A stretch of DNA of 50,303 nucleotides, from assembly GCF_001556865.1 (NCBI RefSeq), contig NZ_LSJY01000123.1:1-50303 (forward strand), in the 5' to 3' direction. The notes beneath the pieces are model-generated. The model did not search any database. It was not told the DNA's origin and worked only from the letters and a program-made list of their open reading frames with translations. Positions 50,138 through 50,303 of the stretch are shown here, piece after piece. The position numbers and the translations under genes were made by a program. This stretch comes from Sphingobium sp. CCH11-B1 (lineage in GTDB: Bacteria; Pseudomonadota; Alphaproteobacteria; Sphingomonadales; Sphingomonadaceae). Position 1 is the first letter of the stretch. Each line of letters starts with the position of its first letter.

Positions 50138-50303
50138 CACCGGACGGGACGAGGCCTTCAGCGGCATCGAACGGCTGGTCGCCAACAGGAACGGGACGAA
50201 ACTCCCTCGAAAGAATTTTCGAGGGAGGCTAGCTGTCCTCCTAAAGGTGCTGGTTCTTTGACATTGTTGAGAGATGAAGGGACATGTGGGCGGCGGCTCG
50301 TGT
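50138..50303 (+). other. Start of an rRNA operon leader with boxA-like antiterminator (continues beyond the window)
   Basis: No protein gene fits this stretch. An 11-bp stem (CTCCCTCGAAA/TTTCGAGGGAG, 50202-50227, loop GAAT) comes first. Then GTTCTTTGACATTG (about 50253-50266) resembles the boxA element before 16S rRNA genes. The following GATGAAGGGACATGTGGGCG has the look of a 16S upstream spacer. The 16S gene itself would begin past the right edge, so this is a leader call, not an rRNA gene. Confidence 0.6.

Noticed and set aside
50012..50185. N-terminal extension of the flippase gene to 50185
   Set aside because: It would run through a strong divergent promoter and UP element, and the added 58 residues do not resemble a flippase N-terminus.

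Overview
The window looks like chromosomal DNA of an alphaproteobacterium of the order Sphingomonadales (Sphingobium or Sphingomonas type). The basis is high GC, alphaproteobacterial gene orders (mnmE-mnmG-rsmG-parA-parB; DUF3576-leuS-lptE-holA; hisS-prfA-prmC-DUF4167), and protein families common in sphingomonads (DUF6489, STAS-fused MlaE, ligase-associated DEXH helicase). Genus and species cannot be fixed from the sequence alone. No CRISPR array, insertion sequence, prophage or tRNA gene was seen; the content is nearly all core housekeeping.

Layout. 1-1.7 kb: a cut-off yggS (PLP homeostasis), a thiE-like gene and a HAD hydrolase. 1.8-5.4 kb: a tightly coupled Mla/MCE lipid-transport operon (STAS-MlaE, MlaF, MlaD, auxiliary lipoprotein). 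5.5-8.1 kb: aminopeptidase N. 8.1-13.9 kb: a chromosome-partition and tRNA/rRNA-modification operon on the minus strand (DUF6489, mnmE, mnmG, rsmG, parA, parB) that holds three parS-like ParB sites, one of them perfect. 14-15.8 kb: dienelactone hydrolase and quinone oxidoreductase. 15.8-19.0 kb: rho-terC and a double-DTG aspartic protease. 19.1-26.4 kb: penicillin-binding protein 1A, msrB, then DUF3576-leuS-lptE-holA. 26.6-29.8 kb: an exported protein of unknown function, a 2-hydroxyacid dehydrogenase and a Cys/Met PLP enzyme. 29.9-37.3 kb: an Lhr-type helicase, an exported DJ-1/PfpI protein, gyrB-tag-lipoprotein (with a fourth parS-like site) and a small SH3 protein. 37.3-42.8 kb: an NHL beta-propeller protein diverging from a MocR-type regulator, inorganic pyrophosphatase and an M61 peptidase. 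42.9-47.3 kb: hisS-prfA-prmC and DUF4167. 47.3-50.0 kb: thioesterase, small membrane protein, CBS protein and a polysaccharide flippase. The right edge carries what appears to be a strong rRNA-type promoter and the start of an rRNA leader reading out of the window.

How it fits together. parAB with nearby parS sites, gyrB, mnmG/rsmG and an rRNA operon suggest an origin-proximal region, although dnaA and oriC are not seen. Envelope functions recur: Mla lipid transport, LptE, PBP1A and a polysaccharide flippase. Most operons are compact, with stop and start codons overlapping (ATGA, GTGA, TTGA), which implies translational coupling. The observations most worth following are the parS set, the rRNA promoter and leader, a multi-hairpin leader before the UUG-started DUF4167 gene, an unusual low-GC 3' segment of hisS, and a perfect 11-bp inverted repeat before the MocR regulator. 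I found no clearly new multi-gene system.
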